From contig CAYTFK010000381.1 in assembly GCA_964436865.1 (NCBI GenBank), forward strand, positions 1-6,261: a stretch of 6,261 nucleotides of DNA, read 5' to 3'. The position numbers were made by a program, and so were the translations under genes. Below the pieces are notes generated by a model. That model made no database searches, was not told the origin of the DNA, and worked only from the letters and a program-made list of their open reading frames with translations. Within the stretch, counting starts at the first letter, position 1. Each line of letters begins with the position of its first letter. This DNA comes from JAXGPP01 sp964436865 (GTDB lineage Bacteria > Planctomycetota > Planctomycetia > Pirellulales > Thermoguttaceae). Below are positions 4,085 to 6,261 of the stretch, in pieces.

Positions 4085-6261
4085 ATGGACAGACCGATCA
4101 CACGATGCCTGTGCGGAATGGCATTGGGCTACCTGCTTGGAGCTGCGGCCAACGCCGCGGAACCGGCTGACCCCGGTGCCAACCTGGCGATCTTCGCCAC
4201 CCCGGCCACCTCGTACGTCTCGGGCCACGAGACCCTTGAGGCGATCAACGACGGCTTCGAGCCGCGCGGCGTCAACGATCACCGCCATGGAGCCTACGGC
4301 AACTGGCCGCGGACCGGCACCCAATGGGTCGAACTGGCCTGGGAAGAGCCGATCAGCACGCGGAGGATCGATGTCTACTGGTGGGACGACAACCGCGGCG
4401 TCAGGCTGCCTGCGGCGTCTCGCCTGTTGTACTGGGACGGCAAGGAGTATGTCGCTGTCAAGAACGCCTCCGGCCTGGGCGTGGCCGGCGGACGCTATAA
4501 CACGACCACGTTTGACGAGGTCACGACCGCGAAGCTGCGTCTGGAGTTCGACGGCAACGAGCAATTCTCCACCGGAATTATCGAGTGGAAAGTCTACGAC
4601 TCGGGCAACTCGCCCAAGTTCGCTCCCCGCGTCGCGGCCGGGCCCGATCGCGTCGTGGTCCTTCCGGCCAGGACCTATCTCGACGGCGAGATCCGCGGCC
4701 CGAGCGAATCGATCACCTGGAGCAAAGCTGCTGGGCCCGGCGCGGTCACGTTCGCCGATCCCCACGCGCTTGCCACCACCGCCGAGTTCTCCGCACCGGG
4801 GACCTATGAGCTGGCGCTCACCGTGACCAACGGCGACCGCAGCGGGGCGGACGCGCTCGCGGTTCGCGTTGAAGAGGCCGCGCAGAGGAAGCGGCTCGAT
4901 CCGGTGCCGACGCAGGCCTACAAGGTCGATAGTCCCTTCTGGTCGCCGCGAATCAAAGGCCAGATCGTTCACTGGATTCCGCACTGCATCGCGGAGCTCT
5001 CGAAGCCCGATCTCAAGGAAGGGGGCATCGACAACTTCATCCAGGCGGCCAACAAGCTGGCCGGCCGGTCCTGGAAGCCGCACGTCGGCGCCCCGTGGGC
5101 CAACGCCTACACGCTCAACACGGTCGAGTCGATGTGCCTGGCGCTATTGGTCGATCCGGAGGGAGATGCGGAAATCGTCCAGGCTCAGAAGACCATCCGC
5201 GCGAAATTGGGCGAGTGGATTCCGATGCTGCTGGCCGCGCAGGAGCCCGACGGCTACTTCCAGACCCGGTTTACGCTCGGCAACGAGCGCGAACGGGAAC
5301 AGGACCGCCAGCCGCCGCGATGGACGTACGTCGGCGACCATGAAGGCTACGTGGCGGGCTATTTCATTGACGCCGCGGTGGCCCACTATTGGCTCACCGG
5401 TGGCCGCGACCGGCGGATGTACGACGCGGCCAAGAAGCTGGCCGACTGCTGGGACGCGAACATTGGCCCGGCACCAAAGAAGACCTGGTACGACGGTCAC
5501 CAGGCCTTGGAGCAGGCGCTGGTGCGATTCGGACGGCTGGTGAACGAAGTCGAGGGCCAAGGCCAGGGAGCGAAATACATCCGCCTGGCGAAGTTCCTCC
5601 TCGACAGCCGCCGCGGCGGTGAAAGCTACGACCAGAGCCACCTGCCCGTCGTCCAGCAGTACGAGGCCCTCGGCCACGCGGTCCGCGCAGTCTACAACTA
5701 CTCGGCGATGGCCGATATCGCCATGGAGACGGGCGATCCCGAGTACCAGAGCGCGGTGAAGTCGATCTGGGACAACATCATCCATGCCAAGTATTACGTC
5801 ACTGGCGGCATCGGCAGCGGTGAGACCTCGGAAGGTTTCGGCAACAATTTCTCGCTCCCCAATAACGCTTACTGCGAATCGTGCTCGTCGTGCGGCGAGC
5901 TCTTCTTCCAGCACAGGATGAACCTCGCCTGGCACGATGCTTGCTACGCCGACTTGATCGAGGAGACGCTCTGCAACGCGATTCTCGGCTCCGTCGATCT
6001 GCCGGGTGAGAACTTCACCTACACTAACCCGTTGGACCAGGATCACGCCCGCTATGGCTGGCACGGCTGCCCCTGCTGCGTGGGCAACATCCCGCGGACA
6101 TTATTGATGTTGCCGACCTGGATGTATGCGACGACGACCGATAGCCTGTTCGTGAATCTCTACATCGGGAGCACGGCGCGGGCGGGCTCCGTGGCCGACA
6201 CGCGAGTCGAAATCGTCCAGCGGACCGACTATCCGTGGAAAGGCGGCGTCGAGATCGTCGT
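4085..6261 (+). CDS. Exported GH127-type (DUF1680) glycosidase with discoidin-like and Ig-like N-terminal modules (3' end outside window)
   Basis: This is a predicted retaining glycosidase of the beta-L-arabinofuranosidase clan, acting on plant or algal glycans outside the cytoplasm. The 725 visible residues are arranged as follows: signal peptide (1-24, ANA site), discoidin/F5-8-like beta sandwich (about 33-172, with TQWVELAWEEP and RRIDVYWW), an Ig/PKD-like domain (about 178-264), and a catalytic (alpha/alpha)6 domain from about 277. Family landmarks are QEPDGYF, GDHEGYVAGY, YEALGHAVRAVY and TGGIGSGETSEGF. Compared from memory with HypBA1, E583 matches acid/base Glu322, E598 and C600 match zinc ligands Glu338 and Cys340, and C664-C665 in HGCPCCVGN match nucleophile Cys417 and ligand Cys418. 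The active site therefore looks complete. The usual W-x-DSD-x2-K segment seems replaced by PWANAYTLNTVE (337-348). The C-terminal beta domains run off the window. Exact substrate is uncertain; a related family such as GH146 is an alternative. The gene has its own promoter and is divergent from the nitrilase gene. Confidence 0.88.
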   Translation, partial: MDRPITRCLCGMALGYLLGAAANAAEPADPGANLAIFATPATSYVSGHETLEAINDGFEPRGVNDHRHGAYGNWPRTGTQWVELAWEEPISTRRIDVYWWDDNRGVRLPAASRLLYWDGKEYVAVKNASGLGVAGGRYNTTTFDEVTTAKLRLEFDGNEQFSTGIIEWKVYDSGNSPKFAPRVAAGPDRVVVLPARTYLDGEIRGPSESITWSKAAGPGAVTFADPHALATTAEFSAPGTYELALTVTNGDRSGADALAVRVEEAAQRKRLDPVPTQAYKVDSPFWSPRIKGQIVHWIPHCIAELSKPDLKEGGIDNFIQAANKLAGRSWKPHVGAPWANAYTLNTVESMCLALLVDPEGDAEIVQAQKTIRAKLGEWIPMLLAAQEPDGYFQTRFTLGNEREREQDRQPPRWTYVGDHEGYVAGYFIDAAVAHYWLTGGRDRRMYDAAKKLADCWDANIGPAPKKTWYDGHQALEQALVRFGRLVNEVEGQGQGAKYIRLAKFLLDSRRGGESYDQSHLPVVQQYEALGHAVRAVYNYSAMADIAMETGDPEYQSAVKSIWDNIIHAKYYVTGGIGSGETSEGFGNNFSLPNNAYCESCSSCGELFFQHRMNLAWHDACYADLIEETLCNAILGSVDLPGENFTYTNPLDQDHARYGWHGCPCCVGNIPRTLLMLPTWMYATTTDSLFVNLYIGSTARAGSVADTRVEIVQRTDYPWKGGVEIV

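Noticed and set aside
3956..5083. Minus-strand reading frame (375 codons) opposite the 5' half of the glycosidase gene
   Set aside because: The plus-strand frame has a signal peptide, recognisable domains, a promoter and a ribosome site. The antisense frame has none and mirrors its codon pattern.
5144..6064. Minus-strand reading frame (306 codons) opposite the glycosidase catalytic domain
   Set aside because: It is antisense to the conserved GH127-type active-site region and has no family resemblance.

Overview
The window is GC-rich throughout (about 64% by eye) and carries four protein-coding genes. Three are on the minus strand and one is on the plus strand. No RNA genes, insertion sequences, CRISPR arrays or recombination sites are visible. 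The gene content points to a Gram-negative-type bacterium with a periplasm, most probably a planctomycete of the Pirellulales kind. The pointers are a large exported nitrilase-superfamily protein with an extra C-terminal module, a long exported GH127-type glycoside hydrolase with discoidin-like and Ig-like modules, and scattered carbohydrate genes next to an unrelated exporter. The taxonomic call is an inference from gene style, not from a marker gene.

Positions 1-1919 (minus strand) hold the start of an ABC export operon. It begins with a membrane-anchored periplasmic adaptor (HlyD/MacA/DevB type). Seven bases after its stop comes a LolD/MacB/DevA-type ATPase, which is cut by the window edge just after Walker B. 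A FtsX/MacB-type permease would be expected beyond position 1. The adaptor is preceded by a 169-base gap (1920-2088) with a perfect 8-bp inverted repeat that could fold in the mRNA leader or act as an operator.

Positions 2089-3894 (minus strand) encode an exported carbon-nitrogen hydrolase with an intact Glu-Lys-Cys triad. It is followed by a short helical linker and a roughly 200-residue C-terminal module with a cysteine cluster.

Positions 3895-4084 form a divergent intergenic region. It contains a near-consensus sigma-70-type promoter facing right (TTGACA, 16 bases, TACAAT) and two overlapping-style small dyads just upstream of the nitrilase gene.

Positions 4085-6261 (plus strand) encode an exported GH127-type (DUF1680) glycosidase, truncated at the right edge. 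Its zinc/thiolate active-site residues are all present, but a family motif near the start of the catalytic domain looks replaced. The nitrilase and the glycosidase are divergently transcribed, may share control, and both act outside the cytoplasm. The export operon to the left looks functionally independent, although a role in envelope or exporter physiology cannot be excluded.
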